Assembly (NCBI RefSeq): GCF_001439925.1
Contig: NZ_LMBV01000017.1
Coordinates: 18,137-82,136, forward strand
Source of the DNA: Peribacillus muralis
GTDB taxonomy: Bacteria > Bacillota > Bacilli > Bacillales > DSM-1321
DNA: 64,000 nucleotides
Direction: 5' to 3'
Numbering within the stretch: position 1 is the stretch's first letter; each line of letters starts with the position of its first letter. The notes beneath the pieces were generated by a model, which was not told the origin of the DNA, ran no database searches, and worked only from the letters and a program-made list of their open reading frames with translations. Below, in pieces: positions 63,943-64,000 of this stretch. A program made the translations under genes and the position numbers.

Positions 63943-64000
63943 GAGGAGGCGCCTAGCCTCCGACCTCTCACACCACCGTACGTACCGTTCGGTATACGGC
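63939..64000 (-). mobile_element. Probable 3' end of a group II intron (domains V-VI), cut by window edge
   Basis: On the minus strand the edge reads CCGTATACCGAACGGTACG then TACGG and TGGTG. This folds as a domain V hairpin: a distal stem TACC/GGTA with a GAAC loop, a 2-nt bulge, and a lower stem in which TACGG pairs with the CCGTA at the edge. A second hairpin (GGAGGC/GCCTCC) follows as domain VI, and the element ends CTAC, fitting the 3' AY rule. The body and any reverse transcriptase would lie beyond 64000. Confidence 0.6.

Noticed and set aside
1..64000. CRISPR arrays, tRNA or rRNA genes, prophage
   Set aside because: No regularly spaced identical repeats, tRNA-like cloverleaf blocks, rRNA sequence or phage structural genes were seen.

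Overview
The window is about 41% GC by eye and looks like the chromosome of an endospore-forming Bacillaceae bacterium. Supporting signs are strong AAGGAGG-type ribosome binding sites, TTG/GTG starts, a gerA-type germination operon, the B. subtilis-like parE-parC / yneT / plsY neighbourhood, a cysL-cysJI pair, an yngJ-yngI-yngH block and a murQ-murR-murP-nagZ-namZ block. A Peribacillus-like species is my best guess from gene content; the sequence alone does not prove it.

Layout. 0-4.7 kb: catabolic acyl-CoA operon (TetR regulator, yngJ, yngI, yngH; minus strand, continuing off the left edge). 4.8-8.0 kb: cytochrome bd-type oxidase (cydA-cydB) and a secreted protein. 8.4-9.9 kb: flavin amine oxidase. 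10.1-13.8 kb: gerA-family A-B-C germination operon. 13.9-18.7 kb: sulfite reductase cysJI with divergent cysL. 19.5-25.6 kb: six-gene sugar-acid operon (amidohydrolase, DgaE-type ammonia lyase, DgaF-type aldolase, PfkB kinase, GntR regulator, GntP permease). 26.3-31.7 kb: acyl-CoA ligase, MarR/MFS efflux pair, Gfo/Idh oxidoreductase, DUF1801 protein. 32-41.7 kb: peptidoglycan-sugar recycling island (GlcNAc PTS, NamZ, NagZ, MupG, MurP, MurR, MurQ). 42-46.6 kb: branched-chain-amino-acid-type ABC importer. 48-55.6 kb: sigma-54 activator plus a ligase / two acyl-CoA dehydrogenases / SDR / two-subunit MaoC hydratase operon. 55.8-62.1 kb: topoisomerase IV, yneT, plsY. 62.2-64 kb: frameshifted hemAT, yycC and what looks like the 3' end of a group II intron.

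The most interesting signal is a two-operon sigma-54 regulon. Both the ABC importer operon (42041-46570) and the acyl-CoA operon (49901-55552) are preceded by perfect TGGCAC-N5-TTGCA promoters. About 105 and 108 bp upstream of each lies a shared 29-bp enhancer-like element (22/29 identical) built from two TTGACTCAA-like boxes 19 bp apart. The sigma-54 activator gene lies between the two operons. I infer one unit that imports an organic acid and oxidises it as a CoA thioester; the substrate is unknown and no thiolase is present.

A second theme is carbon catabolite control: six perfect matches to the CcpA cre consensus sit in front of, or inside, the catabolic operons. A third is the murein-recycling operon, which carries both the extracellular NamZ/NagZ route of B. 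subtilis and an intracellular MupG-type 6-phosphomuramidase known from Staphylococcus. Two genes (hemAT and a small secreted peptide) each carry an apparent one-base deletion in a homopolymer run, which may be real or may be sequencing error.
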